The notes under the pieces: generated by a model
Told to the model about the DNA's origin: nothing
Seen by the model: the letters and a program-made list of their open reading frames with translations, nothing else
Databases searched by the model: none
NCBI RefSeq assembly: GCF_035989285.1
Contig: NZ_CP108513.1
Span: forward strand, 682,001 to 746,000
Length of the DNA: 64,000 bases
From: Streptomyces sp. NBC_01235
GTDB lineage: Bacteria > Actinomycetota > Actinomycetes > Streptomycetales > Streptomycetaceae
Direction of reading: 5' to 3'
Shown: one piece after another, positions 7,862 to 16,832 of the stretch
Layout of the letters: each line of letters starts with the position of its first letter
Position numbering within the stretch: position 1 is the first letter of the stretch
Position numbers and translations under genes: made by a program

Positions 7862-8782
7862 ATGGTCCACAGGCGACAAGCGCGGCAGAAGCATGGTCGG
7901 CGGGAGACGGGCCTGCCGAAGGTGGTTTTCCAACCTCCGGCCGGAACCCCTGCGGGCATGGAGGTCATGACCCTGGCCGACTTCCGCGACCGCACCCGTG
8001 ACTGGCCCTGGCACATCGCCACCCCGCACCGGCAGGACTTCCACGCCCTGATGCTGGTCACCGCCGGCACCCTGCGCCACCGCGTCGACTTCACCGGGTA
8101 CGTACTGCCGCCCGGTTCCTGGCTGTGGATCCGGCCCGGCCAGGTACACCAGTGGCAGAACCCCGACCAGGCCGAGGCCGTCCTGATCTTCTTCCAGGAG
8201 GACTTCGTCGCCCCCGAAACCGCGGAACTGGCCGGGCTCGGCACTGGCACCGCCCCAATGCCCTTGTACAGCCCCGATCCTTCGGAGGCCCCCGTACTGG
8301 CAACTGCGGCCGAGCAACTGGCCGCGGAGTTCTCCCAGTGGGACCGCCATCCGCTGCCGGTGCACACCGCCCTGCTGCACCGCCTGCTCGACGTCGTACT
8401 CCTGCGCCTGGCCCACCTGCAGCAACACGGCCAGGCTGAGGAATCCGCCCCCGAGCCCTTCCTGCGCTTTCGCGACGCTGTCGAACGAGGTCTCTCCCGC
8501 ACTCATCGCATCGACGACTACGCCCGCGAACTCGGCTACTCCACCCGCACGCTCACCCGCGCCACCCAGACCGCGGCGGGCCTCAGCGCCAAGGACTACC
8601 TCGACCAGCGCCTCACCCTGGAAGCCAAGCGGCTCCTCGCCCACGGCACCGAACCCGCCTCCACCATCGCAGCCCACCTCGGCTTCACCAGCGCCACCCA
8701 CTTCGGCAAGTTCTTCCAACGCCACACCGGCCAGACCCCCCTGGCCTTCCGCGCCTCCCAACGTGCGTCGCCGCCTGCGTAG
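7862..8782 (+). CDS. AraC-family transcriptional regulator
   Basis: A 306-residue regulator. The sensor part begins near residue 35 (MEVMTLADFRDR, then PHRQDFHALMLVTAGTL and GSWLWIRPGQVHQW, a cupin-like beta-barrel). The C-terminal AraC DNA-binding domain covers about residues 205-300 (YSTRTLTRATQTAAGLSAKDYL, IAAHLGFTSATHFGKFFQRHTG). A GTG at 7859 and an ATG at 7958 are alternative starts; the first ~30 residues are basic and may not be translated. It is divergent from the MBL-SnoaL operon and convergent with the next MBL gene. Its nearest relative here is the AraC gene at 4626. Confidence 0.85.
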   Translation: MVHRRQARQKHGRRETGLPKVVFQPPAGTPAGMEVMTLADFRDRTRDWPWHIATPHRQDFHALMLVTAGTLRHRVDFTGYVLPPGSWLWIRPGQVHQWQNPDQAEAVLIFFQEDFVAPETAELAGLGTGTAPMPLYSPDPSEAPVLATAAEQLAAEFSQWDRHPLPVHTALLHRLLDVVLLRLAHLQQHGQAEESAPEPFLRFRDAVERGLSRTHRIDDYARELGYSTRTLTRATQTAAGLSAKDYLDQRLTLEAKRLLAHGTEPASTIAAHLGFTSATHFGKFFQRHTGQTPLAFRASQRASPPA

Positions 8783-8895
8783 CCGCCCACGCCAGCTGAC
8801 TGCGTGAACGAGTTCGGCGCGGTCTCCTTCGGGCGCCGGCCCGTTGGAGTCACGAGCAACAAGTTCCATTCCCGTGGGCCAAAAGCCTGACTGGC

Positions 8896-9747
8896 TCAGC
8901 CTCCGAACACCTCCGGCGGCACGCCCAGTTCCTTGGGTCCGACAAGCCCGAACGAGGGGCCTCGGGTGAGCCAGAGCAGCATGGGCAGGGCACGGTCGGG
9001 GTGTCGGCGGCTCATTTCGCGGGCGATGTCGGCGACGGGTACCCGTGGCTTGGCCACCTCCTGGTAGTCCTCCAGCCAGGCGCGGGTGTCGTCGATCACC
9101 TCTTCCCCGCCCACCGGGCCATGGCCCGGGACCACGATCCGGTGTTCTCCCAGCGCCTGGACCTGATCCAGGGCGGTGAGCCATGACGCGGGGTTGTTGG
9201 TGTCCGCCATGTAGCAGTGCGAGTGGTGGTTGAGCAGGTCCCCGGCGATCACGGCTTGCGCGTCGGGCACGTGGAAAGCGGTCGCGTGGACCGTCTCGGC
9301 CACCGGGAGGTCCACGAAGACCACCGGGTGCCCCTCCAGGGAATAGCTGTCCCCTGTCAGCGGCTCGGGCACCGGCATCTCGTCCGGGATCTGGTCGCCG
9401 TAGGCTTCCTGCCAGTGCAGGCGCTTGGCCGGCCACTCCAGGATCCCGTCGATGACGCCCTGCCGGGCCAGGATCGGGGCGCCCGGGAAGGCGGAGGCGA
9501 TCTCACCCATGCCGCCGTAGTGGTCCGGGTGCGCGTGCGTGATGAAGACCGCCTTGAGCTGCTTACCGCTGTCACGGACGCGCTGGGCGAGTTCGCGTGC
9601 CTCGCCGATGACGAACTGCACGTCGATCAGGATCGCGTCGTGCTCGCCGCTGATGAGGACGCAGTTCGGCGACAGAGCCGCTTCGGAACCCGCGAACACA
9701 TCGAAACGAAGCCCGTTCCGCTGCTCCGAGAAGATAGTGGTGATCAT
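8896..9747 (-). CDS. MBL-fold metallo-hydrolase
   Basis: A 283-residue metallo-beta-lactamase-fold protein. THAHPDHYGGMG gives H71, H73, D75 and H76. Later elements are AETVHATAFHVPDAQ, AGDLLNHHSHCYM and VPGHGPVGG, providing the remaining metal ligands. GGAG is 8 nt upstream of the ATG. It is divergent from the AraC gene at 9844 with a 96-nt gap, repeating the MBL/AraC arrangement at 6872/7862. The substrate cannot be assigned. Confidence 0.88.
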   Translation of the reverse strand: MITTIFSEQRNGLRFDVFAGSEAALSPNCVLISGEHDAILIDVQFVIGEARELAQRVRDSGKQLKAVFITHAHPDHYGGMGEIASAFPGAPILARQGVIDGILEWPAKRLHWQEAYGDQIPDEMPVPEPLTGDSYSLEGHPVVFVDLPVAETVHATAFHVPDAQAVIAGDLLNHHSHCYMADTNNPASWLTALDQVQALGEHRIVVPGHGPVGGEEVIDDTRAWLEDYQEVAKPRVPVADIAREMSRRHPDRALPMLLWLTRGPSFGLVGPKELGVPPEVFGG

Positions 9748-9843
9748 GGGTCACTCCTCTCTGACCGACCCTTTTCGCGCCACTCGATGCATGGCATCCT
9801 CTGAGCCGTGCGGTAACGCTAAGGAAACCTGGGAATCCATGAC

Positions 9844-10884
9844 ATGACTGGGAGCGCGCCGTTTTCGGCACCACAGCGCAGCTACGAAGCCGAAAGGCGT
9901 TTCACCACGCTCGGCCTGGACCATGACCCGTGGGACTACTGGAGCGAGGTGACCCGCACGGCGTTCGTCGCCATGCGTGCGGCCGCACTGCCCGGCTCGG
10001 CTCCCGTCCCAGGTAAGCACGGCTTCGCTGCGTCCGCTGTCGCCCGGGTGACGGGCGGGCTGCTGGTCAGCACCATGCGGGCGGATCCGCATGAGGCCGC
10101 TCGTACGCCTGACCTGGTCAGGAGGGCGGCAGGAGAGGACTTCTTCCTGACGCTGCTCACCGAGGGATCGGCCAGGCTCCGGCAAGGCGACCACGCCGCC
10201 GAGATGGGTCCCGGCGACTTCGCTCTCGTGGACAGTGCCCACCCCTACGTGTTCCGCTTCGACCGCCCGTTCCGCTCGGTGGTCCTTCAGATACCCCGCG
10301 CGATGCTCACCTCCCGCTCCGCCGTCGCCGAGCACGTCACAGCCGTACCGTTCCGGACCACGCGCGGCACGGGCGCCTTCGTCAGCCCCGTCCTGCGCGC
10401 CCTGGCCGAACAAGGTCATGACCTCGGCGAGGCGACCACCGCATCCTTCACGAGGAACCTTCTCGATCTCCTGGCCACCGCGTGTGACGCTCTCGGCTCG
10501 GACGTCTCCGGGAAAGCGAGTGCGGCCGTTCACCGACGTGATCTTCGCCGGGCCAAAGCCCACCTCGCCGACCGGCTCCACGACCCCGGCCTCACGCTGC
10601 TGGCAGCCAGCCACGACCTGGGCTTTTCACTGCGCTATCTGCATGAGCTGTTCCGCGAGGCCGACACCACACCGCGCGCATGGCTCTATGCCCTGAGGCT
10701 CGACCGCGCCCGCGCCATGCTGTCGGGGGCCGGATACGACGCTCAGAGCATCAGCAGCATCGCGCTGCGCGTCGGGTTCAAGGATGCTTCCCACTTCTCA
10801 CGGGCGTTCAAGTCCCGCTTCGGGACCAACCCCGCCACCTACCGCAGAACGCATCACACGTCGAAGGGCAATCGCGTCCGTTGA
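9844..10884 (+). CDS. AraC-family transcriptional regulator (cupin-like sensor type)
   Basis: A 346-residue regulator. The N-terminal sensor domain runs to about residue 215 (GSARLRQGDHAAEMGPGDF and ALVDSAHPYVFRFDRPFRSVVLQIPR are typical of the AraC-binding-like domain). The C-terminal HTH covers ~240-340 (LTLLAASHDLGFSLRYLHELFREADTTP, RVGFKDASHFSRAFKSRFG). It is divergent from the MBL gene at 9747. The 96-nt gap contains GATGC-ATG-GCATC near 9784-9796, a weak operator candidate. The sensor domain differs from the AraC proteins at 4626 and 7862, so it belongs to another subfamily. Confidence 0.87.
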   Translation: MTGSAPFSAPQRSYEAERRFTTLGLDHDPWDYWSEVTRTAFVAMRAAALPGSAPVPGKHGFAASAVARVTGGLLVSTMRADPHEAARTPDLVRRAAGEDFFLTLLTEGSARLRQGDHAAEMGPGDFALVDSAHPYVFRFDRPFRSVVLQIPRAMLTSRSAVAEHVTAVPFRTTRGTGAFVSPVLRALAEQGHDLGEATTASFTRNLLDLLATACDALGSDVSGKASAAVHRRDLRRAKAHLADRLHDPGLTLLAASHDLGFSLRYLHELFREADTTPRAWLYALRLDRARAMLSGAGYDAQSISSIALRVGFKDASHFSRAFKSRFGTNPATYRRTHHTSKGNRVR

Positions 10885-11050
10885 CACGCCTGGCTGGGAG
10901 GTCTGAACGGTTGTCGGGAGCAGGCGTCCTCTCCGTCTGGAGGTGGCGCTGTGACGTACGCCTCGCGATGGTGGCCGCAGAGCCGTCGTGGGAAGCCCTG
11001 GCTGCCCAGGCGGACCGCGCCTACCATGCCGCTACGAGAAGGGCACCCCC

Positions 11051-11164
11051 ATGAGCGGTTACAGCGAGCGCGAGCAGGAGGTCCTGGAGGGCCTGGACCT
11101 GCTCCTCCGCATGGACAAGGAGCGTGAGCAGCCGTCGCTACCGGATGCCGACCCGCGGGCGTGA
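11051..11164 (+). CDS. Possible small protein of 37 residues
   Basis: A short acidic, glutamate/leucine-rich frame (EREQEVLEGLDLLLRMDKER) behind AGAAGGG with 8-nt spacing. Its ATG overlaps (ATGA) the stop of another 28-codon frame at 10968-11054. The charge pattern and coupling look like translation, but I recognise no family and the length makes chance plausible. Confidence 0.3.
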   Translation: MSGYSEREQEVLEGLDLLLRMDKEREQPSLPDADPRA

Positions 11165-11262
11165 CCTCGGCCTGACGCCGGGCAGGTCGAACGGCCGTGG
11201 AACGGAATGACGATCGTCAGGATTCCTGTCTGTTTTTCGCTTGAGTGCTTACCATGCGACAT

Positions 11263-12261
11263 ATGAGCACTGGGGCTCTTCGTGATCAAAAGCCGTACGC
11301 CACGGCGGCGGTCGAGCAGTGTGTCACCGACATCGATGAGGCGCGGTCCCTGGGCACGGATCTGTATCACGCGCATGATCTCGATGTCCTCGGCGACCGG
11401 ACCCGCTTCGCTCTGCGACTCGCGGCGGTCCGTGTCGGGGCGCTCACCGTGGGGTGGCTGTCGTACGACACCGAGGTCCGGGTCGAGGCGGCCGCGCCGG
11501 AGTCCGCCTACCAGGTCAACGTGGCCTGCACCGGCAGCGTGCTGACCCGGTCGGGCGAGGACCGGATGGTGACCTCGCCGCTGCGGGCGGCGGTGTACCG
11601 CGTGGACCGGGCGCACACGTTGCAGGGATGGGACCGGCCGTGCCGGACCTTCGGGCTCAGGATCGAACGCGATTTCCTGGACCGGCAGTTGGAAGTTCTG
11701 CTGGGGCACCGGGTGCGGTCGCCCATCGCCTTCGACCTACCGCTCGACCTCAGTGGGGGCCGGGGCTATCACTGGTGGGCGCTCGTGCAGGCGCTCGCCG
11801 GGCAGGTGCACGACCCGGACTGCCCGCCACCGCACCCCACACTGACGGCGTCACTGGAGCACAGCATCGCCAGAGGTCTGCTGCTCGCGGCCGGTCACAA
11901 CTACCGGGCGGAGCTGGAAGCGCCGGTGACGCCCGCCCGGCCCGTTGCGGTGCGCAAGGCGGTCGACTACATCGAGAGCCGGCCTGAACTGCCGCTGACG
12001 GTGAGCGACATCGCCGACGCTGCCGGGGTCGGCGTCCGCGTCCTGCAGGAAGGCTTCCGGGCTTCCCTCGGCACCACGCCCATGAGCTATCTGCGCGATG
12101 TCAGGCTGGCCCGCGTGCGGCACGAGTTGCTGGAGGCCGGCGCCGCGGCGGAGGGCGTAGCCGAGGTCGCCTTCCGCTGGGGCTTCACCCACTTGGGGCG
12201 GTTCGCGGCACGGTACGCGGAGCTCTACGGGGAGACTCCGTCCCAGACGTTGCGGGGCTGA
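11263..12261 (+). CDS. AraC-family transcriptional regulator
   Basis: A regulator of about 332 residues. The N-terminal AraC-binding-like sensor domain spans residues ~1-200 (TDLYHAHDLDVLGD, VGALTVGWLSYDTEVRVEA). The C-terminal HTH spans ~225-330 (VDYIESRPELPLTVSDIADAAGVGVRVLQEGF, FRWGFTHLGRFAARYAELYGETP). Starts at GTG 11245 or ATG 11254 are possible; none has a strong ribosome site. It lies 155 nt upstream of, and on the same strand as, the VAO-type flavoenzyme, so it may control that gene. Confidence 0.85.
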   Translation: MSTGALRDQKPYATAAVEQCVTDIDEARSLGTDLYHAHDLDVLGDRTRFALRLAAVRVGALTVGWLSYDTEVRVEAAAPESAYQVNVACTGSVLTRSGEDRMVTSPLRAAVYRVDRAHTLQGWDRPCRTFGLRIERDFLDRQLEVLLGHRVRSPIAFDLPLDLSGGRGYHWWALVQALAGQVHDPDCPPPHPTLTASLEHSIARGLLLAAGHNYRAELEAPVTPARPVAVRKAVDYIESRPELPLTVSDIADAAGVGVRVLQEGFRASLGTTPMSYLRDVRLARVRHELLEAGAAAEGVAEVAFRWGFTHLGRFAARYAELYGETPSQTLRG

Positions 12262-12416
12262 CCGGAAAGGACCTGGGCGAGATCCGGCTCCGGGTTCCCG
12301 CCGTGCGCCGCTCCGCGTTTTCCGCCGCGCTTTCCGGATTGCCGGGTTCTGCCCGCCGCGCGCACGATCGGCACCGAGTGGACGAACGGCGCACGGTTCA
12401 GTGAGGAGCCCCAGCC

Positions 12417-14033
12417 ATGACCAGCACAGCCACACCCGCACCCGCATCCCGAATTCTTCCGCCCGGCCTGGACGAGAAGCAGTTCGCCGAGGCGATCGTC
12501 CGCTTCCGGGAGGTGGTGGGCGAGGAGCATGTGATCAGCGAACCCGCCAGCCTCGCCGCGTTCCATGACCCCTACCCGGTCGGCGCGGAGCCGGCCGGCG
12601 GGGCCTCGGCGGTGGCCTGTCCCGCCGACACCGCACAGGTCCAGGCCGTCGTCCGGATCGCCAACGAGTACGGCATCCCGCTCTCCCCGATCTCCACCGG
12701 CAAGAACAACGGTTACGGCGGCGCCGCCCCCCGCCTGACCGGCTCCGTCGTGGTCGACACCGGCGCCCGTATGCGGCGCATCCTGGAGGTCAACGAGCGG
12801 TTCGGCTACGCCCTGCTGGAGCCCGGCGTCACCTACTTCCAGCTGTACGAGCACCTCCAGACCACCGGCAGCGGGCTGATGCTGGACTGCCCCGACCTCG
12901 GCTGGGGCAGCGTCGTCGGCAACACCCTGGACCGGGGGGTCGGCTACACCCCGTACGGTGACCACTTCATGTGGCAGACCGGCCTGGAGGTCGTTCTCCC
13001 GGAGGGCGACGTCCTGCGCACCGGCATGGGCGCGGTGCCCGGCAGCAACTCCTGGCAGTTGTTCCCGTACGGGTTCGGGCCCTACCCGGACGGCATGTTC
13101 ACCCAGTCCAACCTGGGCATCGTCACCAAGATGGGCATCGCGCTGATGCAGCGCCCGCCGGCTTCGATGTCGTACCTGATCACCTTCGAGCACGAGGACG
13201 ACCTCGCACGGATCGTCGACATCATGCTGCCGCTGCGCATCAACATGGCCCCCCTCCAGAACGTCCCCGTGCTGCGGAACATCGTCCTGGACGCGGGCGT
13301 CGTCTCACAGCGCACCGAGTGGTACGACGGCGACGGTCCGCTGCCCGCCGAGGCCATCGAGCGGATGAAGCGCGAGCTGAACCTCGGCTACTGGAACTTC
13401 TACGGCACCCTCTACGGCCCACCGCCGGTGATCGACACGTACTACGGGATGATCAAGGACGCCTTCGGGCAGATCCCGGGCGCCAGGTTCCACACTCACG
13501 AGGAGCGCCCCGAAGCCGGCGACCGCGGCGCACACGCCCTCCATGACCGCCACAAGATCAACAACGGCATCCCGAGCCTTGACGAGCTCAAACTGCTGGA
13601 CTGGATCCCCAACGGCGGCCACCTCGCCTTCTCCCCGGTCTCCGCTCCCGACGGCGAGGACGCGCTCAAGCAGTTCAGGATGGTCCGCCGGCGCACCGAC
13701 GAGTGGGGCACCGACTACGCGGCGCAGTTCATCATCGGCCTGCGGGAGATGCACCACATCGGCCTCTTCCTCTACGACACCCACGACCCGAAATCCCGTC
13801 AGGAGACCCTCGACCTGACCAGGCTCCTGATCCGTGAGGCCGCCGCCGAGGGCTACGGCGAGTACCGCACGCACAACGCCCTGATGGACGACGTCATGGC
13901 CACCTACAACTGGGGCGACGGCGCCCTGCTGAAGTTCCACGAGCGCGTCAAGGACGCCCTCGACCCGCGCGGCGTCATCGCCCCCGGCAAGTCCGGCATC
14001 TGGCCCGAACGCTTCCGCGGGCAGAGCCACTGA
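12417..14033 (+). CDS. FAD-linked phenol oxidase, vanillyl-alcohol oxidase / 4-cresol dehydrogenase family
   Basis: A 538-residue flavoprotein oxidising para-substituted phenols through a quinone methide intermediate. Residues ~60-270 are the PCMH-type FAD domain (SPISTGKNNGYGGAAPRLTGSVVVD, GLEVVLPEGDVLRTGMG). The C-terminal substrate domain carries GLREMHHIGLFLYD near residue 440, where the family often attaches FAD to histidine, and GYGEYRTHNALMDDV near 485, matching the active-site Tyr-Arg pair. LDPRGVIAPGKSGIWP is the typical ending. Whether it is an oxidase (eugenol or vanillyl alcohol type) or a dehydrogenase needing a cytochrome is unclear, but no cytochrome gene is adjacent. It is preceded by an AraC gene. 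Substrate is inferred from the family only. Confidence 0.88.
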   Translation: MTSTATPAPASRILPPGLDEKQFAEAIVRFREVVGEEHVISEPASLAAFHDPYPVGAEPAGGASAVACPADTAQVQAVVRIANEYGIPLSPISTGKNNGYGGAAPRLTGSVVVDTGARMRRILEVNERFGYALLEPGVTYFQLYEHLQTTGSGLMLDCPDLGWGSVVGNTLDRGVGYTPYGDHFMWQTGLEVVLPEGDVLRTGMGAVPGSNSWQLFPYGFGPYPDGMFTQSNLGIVTKMGIALMQRPPASMSYLITFEHEDDLARIVDIMLPLRINMAPLQNVPVLRNIVLDAGVVSQRTEWYDGDGPLPAEAIERMKRELNLGYWNFYGTLYGPPPVIDTYYGMIKDAFGQIPGARFHTHEERPEAGDRGAHALHDRHKINNGIPSLDELKLLDWIPNGGHLAFSPVSAPDGEDALKQFRMVRRRTDEWGTDYAAQFIIGLREMHHIGLFLYDTHDPKSRQETLDLTRLLIREAAAEGYGEYRTHNALMDDVMATYNWGDGALLKFHERVKDALDPRGVIAPGKSGIWPERFRGQSH

Positions 14034-14412
14034 ACCGGCGCGGCGGACGGGTGCGCGCGGAGTGGCCGCGGGGGGTGGCGCGCGCCCGCCCGAGACGCCG
14101 CCTTCTGGTGTCCGGTCGGTGCGGCAGCGGCGGTGGGCGTGATTCTGTACTTCGTCGGAGCTACGACCGCACGCATGCCTGGCCACTTTGGTGCGGCCCG
14201 CACCTCGCGTAACCGCCGTCGATGAGGCGGGCATCTGACTCGGCGCACTGGGGCCTCGGATGCTGGACCTGCTGGACCATGACACCGGATCGCGTGCGGA
14301 GCACGTTTCACCAGGGTCGTGCCTGGGACGGAATCGTCCATGTCCGTGATCCGGGATCAAGGTTCGGCGACCTGGGCGATGAAGGGTGACCGCGTCTCGA
14401 TGCGGCATCGGC
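14034..14412. other. Gene-free gap with a possible DoxX-like remnant
   Basis: Between the flavoenzyme and the ProA-like gene. On the plus strand at about 14102-14190 one frame reads VGAAAAVGVILYFVGATTA then GHFGAA, resembling the last helix of DoxX-like membrane proteins. No start or upstream part is visible, so it is at best a decayed tail. Nothing else is recognisable. Confidence 0.4.
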
Positions 14413-15684
14413 TCACCTGTGCGGGGACGCCGCGGGTCGAACCATGTACTGGCGCAGGTACAAGTCACGGTAGGTGACGGGGCCGCGGGGACCGGGGACG
14501 CGGTCGATGTTGATGCCGGTTTCCGGCAGGCGCAGGAGCTTGAAGCCGTCGAGGAGGCGTGTGGTGGAGTTCCAGAAGACGCCTGAGCCACCGTAGGCGT
14601 CCATGAACCGGTCTGCGGTGTCCGGGTCGTGGGTGGCGATGGCGGCGGCCAGCCCGGAGGTCTCCTCGTTCGCGATCCGTGCGGCTTGGGCCGGGCCGTC
14701 CGCCTCGTCGATCGTCACCGTTGCCGCACGCTCGGAGTCCAGGGACCACTCGTAACCGCGCGCGTGGGGGTGCGGCGGCAGCGACGCTGCGATGCCCAGG
14801 TCTTCGAGCGTCTTCAGAATGCCCGGCAGCAGCTTGTCGTGGACAGCCCGGTCGATGAGGAGCAGATTGAGCCGGTTGCAGACGCCCAGCCGGTCCAGGC
14901 TGCTGGTGACCAGCTCGTGCACCAGCTTCTCGTCGGCGTCCGGGGCCACGTAGAGCACTCCGCCGCCGTCCGCGTGGGCCAGCGTGCGCACACCGTGGCG
15001 GGCGGCCTCTCGGCCGAGTTCCCGGGTGCTGTCGCCGCTGCCGCGCAGGATGACCAGCGGGATGGTCTCGGGCAGCGATACCAGCGCGTACGCAGCGGCC
15101 CGATCCTCGCTCGGCACCAGCTGGATGGCGTCCGGGTTCAGTCCCGCGCCGGTGAGAGCGGGCGTGATCACGTGGGTGACCAGGGCCTGGGAGGAGCGCA
15201 GGGCCGCCGAACCGGTGCGCAGTACGCCGCCGTTGCGGGACTTGAGGAACTGGGACGCGACATCGAGCGTCACATTCGGACGCGCCTCGAAGTTCGCGCC
15301 GATGACCCCTACAGGACGGCGGCGCTCCAGCAGGACCAGGCCGTCGGGACGCTCCTCGAGGACGCTGTCCCGCGGCTCGTGCGGCACGTCCGCCAGCGCA
15401 CGCAACGCCGCGGCCATGTCCTCAAGCCGCGGGCCGGTCAGCCGGAGGCGATCCTGCAGTGCCGCCGACATCCCGCTCGATGCGGCCGCTCGCAGGTCGG
15501 CCTGATTCGCCGCTGTCAGCACGTCGCGCGCCGTGTGCAGCCGCTCCGCCATGGCCCGCAGGGCGGTGTCGATCTCCACGTCCGACGCCCGGGCCAAGGC
15601 CGCCGAGCCCTGTGTCGCCCGGACCGCGCAGGCATGAACCGCCTCCTGGACAGAGCTGGGCACGCTCATCTCGTTCCTGCTCAC
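14413..15684 (-). CDS. proA: Glutamate-5-semialdehyde dehydrogenase (gamma-glutamyl phosphate reductase)-like
   Basis: A 423-residue member of the ProA family, reducing gamma-glutamyl phosphate with NADPH in proline synthesis. The substrate/NADPH domain has RRPVGVIGANFEARPNVTLDVA (near 110-130) and the catalytic cysteine is in LGVCNRLNLLLID (near 265); EETSGLAAAI and GSGVFWNSTTR follow. Typical ProA has VCNA-E-T at the cysteine, so this is a diverged copy. The GTG at 15684 is preferred because GAAGGG lies 6 nt upstream; ATG 15669 is the alternative. No proB is adjacent; instead an SDR and an ALDH lie upstream on the same strand. A role other than proline synthesis is possible. Confidence 0.82.
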   Translation of the reverse strand: MSRNEMSVPSSVQEAVHACAVRATQGSAALARASDVEIDTALRAMAERLHTARDVLTAANQADLRAAASSGMSAALQDRLRLTGPRLEDMAAALRALADVPHEPRDSVLEERPDGLVLLERRRPVGVIGANFEARPNVTLDVASQFLKSRNGGVLRTGSAALRSSQALVTHVITPALTGAGLNPDAIQLVPSEDRAAAYALVSLPETIPLVILRGSGDSTRELGREAARHGVRTLAHADGGGVLYVAPDADEKLVHELVTSSLDRLGVCNRLNLLLIDRAVHDKLLPGILKTLEDLGIAASLPPHPHARGYEWSLDSERAATVTIDEADGPAQAARIANEETSGLAAAIATHDPDTADRFMDAYGGSGVFWNSTTRLLDGFKLLRLPETGINIDRVPGPRGPVTYRDLYLRQYMVRPAASPHR

Positions 15685-15876
15685 ATCGGTCCCTTCATGG
15701 TCCAGGCGCACTACGTGTCGGGTGACAGGAGGATCGTTCAACAATTTCCGGGCCGTGTCACTGTAAACCGCCCGGTTTCCGCTGGGCAAGGGGTGACGGG
15801 CACGGCGAGCCATGGGCAGGGAGGGTGGTGGGCACCGTGTTCGCACGGGCCGGTGCCGTCGCGAAGCTCGGGCGTG

Positions 15877-16686
15877 TCAGTGGCCGGATCGGCTCGAGCG
15901 CATCTGCCACTGCGTCATCGCACCGAAGGCCAGAACGTTGGCTCGGCGGGTGGTGAAGCGCGAGGTCAGGGTCATCACCCAGTTGAACGTGCCGGAGACG
16001 ACGCTGGGCGGCGGGTTGCGCCGGTCCAGCGTGCGCAGTGCGGTGGTGACCACCTGGCGCGGCGTCTGCAGCCGGACGCCGCGGGCCATGTCGTCGGAGC
16101 CGGCCGCGTCGAAGAACTCGGTGCGGGTGGGGCCCGGGGAGAGGGCGAGCACGCGCAGGCCGGTTCCTCGCGATTCCTGCCACAGCGCCTCGGTGAAGCT
16201 CAGCACGAAGGCCTTGGTCGCCCCGTAGACGGCGGCGTTGGGCCACGGCTGGTACCCGAGGGAGCTGGCGACGTTGACCAGGACACCGGTCAGCTGGCCG
16301 ATGAAGGCCCGGGTGACGTCGACCAGGCTGGCCACGTTCAAGCCGATCTCCTGCTGGACACGCTCCGGGTCCTCCTGGCGGAACGGGGCGTGGGTGCCGA
16401 AACCGGCGTTGTTGACGAGGCTGGTGACGGTGATCCCGCGCCGGGCCACCTCCTTGGCCAGCGCTTCGCCCGCGGCCGGCACGGTGAGGTCGAACGGCAC
16501 CACCGTGGCGGTGATCCGGTACTTCGCGGACAGCTCGTCGGCCAGGGCCTCCAGCCGGTCCGCGCGGCGGGCGACCAGCACGAGGTCCGAGCCTCGCTCG
16601 GCGAACTGGCGGGCGAACTCCGCGCCGAGTCCGGCACTCGCCCCGGTGATCAATGTGGTCTGGGTACGGTAGTCGATCTTCTTCAT
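15877..16686 (-). CDS. Short-chain dehydrogenase/reductase
   Basis: A 269-residue classical SDR. The NAD(P)-binding motif is TLITGASAGLGAEFARQF (TGxxxGxG, near residues 9-25), LVNNAGFG follows near 90, and the catalytic set is S of VASSLGYQP with Y-x3-K in AAVYGATKAF. ARRADR after beta-2 favours NADP. The C-terminus carries a basic, mildly hydrophobic tail. The ATG at 16686 is chosen; a GTG at 16701 after GAGGGC is possible. It lies between the ALDH (146 nt upstream) and ProA-like genes and is probably co-transcribed with the ALDH. Substrate unknown. Confidence 0.85.
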   Translation of the reverse strand: MKKIDYRTQTTLITGASAGLGAEFARQFAERGSDLVLVARRADRLEALADELSAKYRITATVVPFDLTVPAAGEALAKEVARRGITVTSLVNNAGFGTHAPFRQEDPERVQQEIGLNVASLVDVTRAFIGQLTGVLVNVASSLGYQPWPNAAVYGATKAFVLSFTEALWQESRGTGLRVLALSPGPTRTEFFDAAGSDDMARGVRLQTPRQVVTTALRTLDRRNPPPSVVSGTFNWVMTLTSRFTTRRANVLAFGAMTQWQMRSSRSGH

Positions 16687-16832
16687 GGCGGTCGGGGACA
16701 CGGCGCCCTCGCGGGTACCTCCTCCCCTTCTCCTTTCAATGCTTGCGACGGTCGGCAACCGTCATCTGGTGCCAGGACGGGCCGGGGGCCCGTCTCGGCG
16801 ATGATCGTGACGTTCGGGGACGTTTGGGGACG

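Noticed and set aside
9784..9796. GATGC-ATG-GCATC as an AraC operator
   Set aside because: Arms of only 5 bp and no second copy; AraC sites are usually direct repeats.
14102..14190. Possible DoxX-family membrane gene
   Set aside because: Only one helix-like segment (VGVILYFVGATTA) with no start or rest of the protein; noted as a remnant only.
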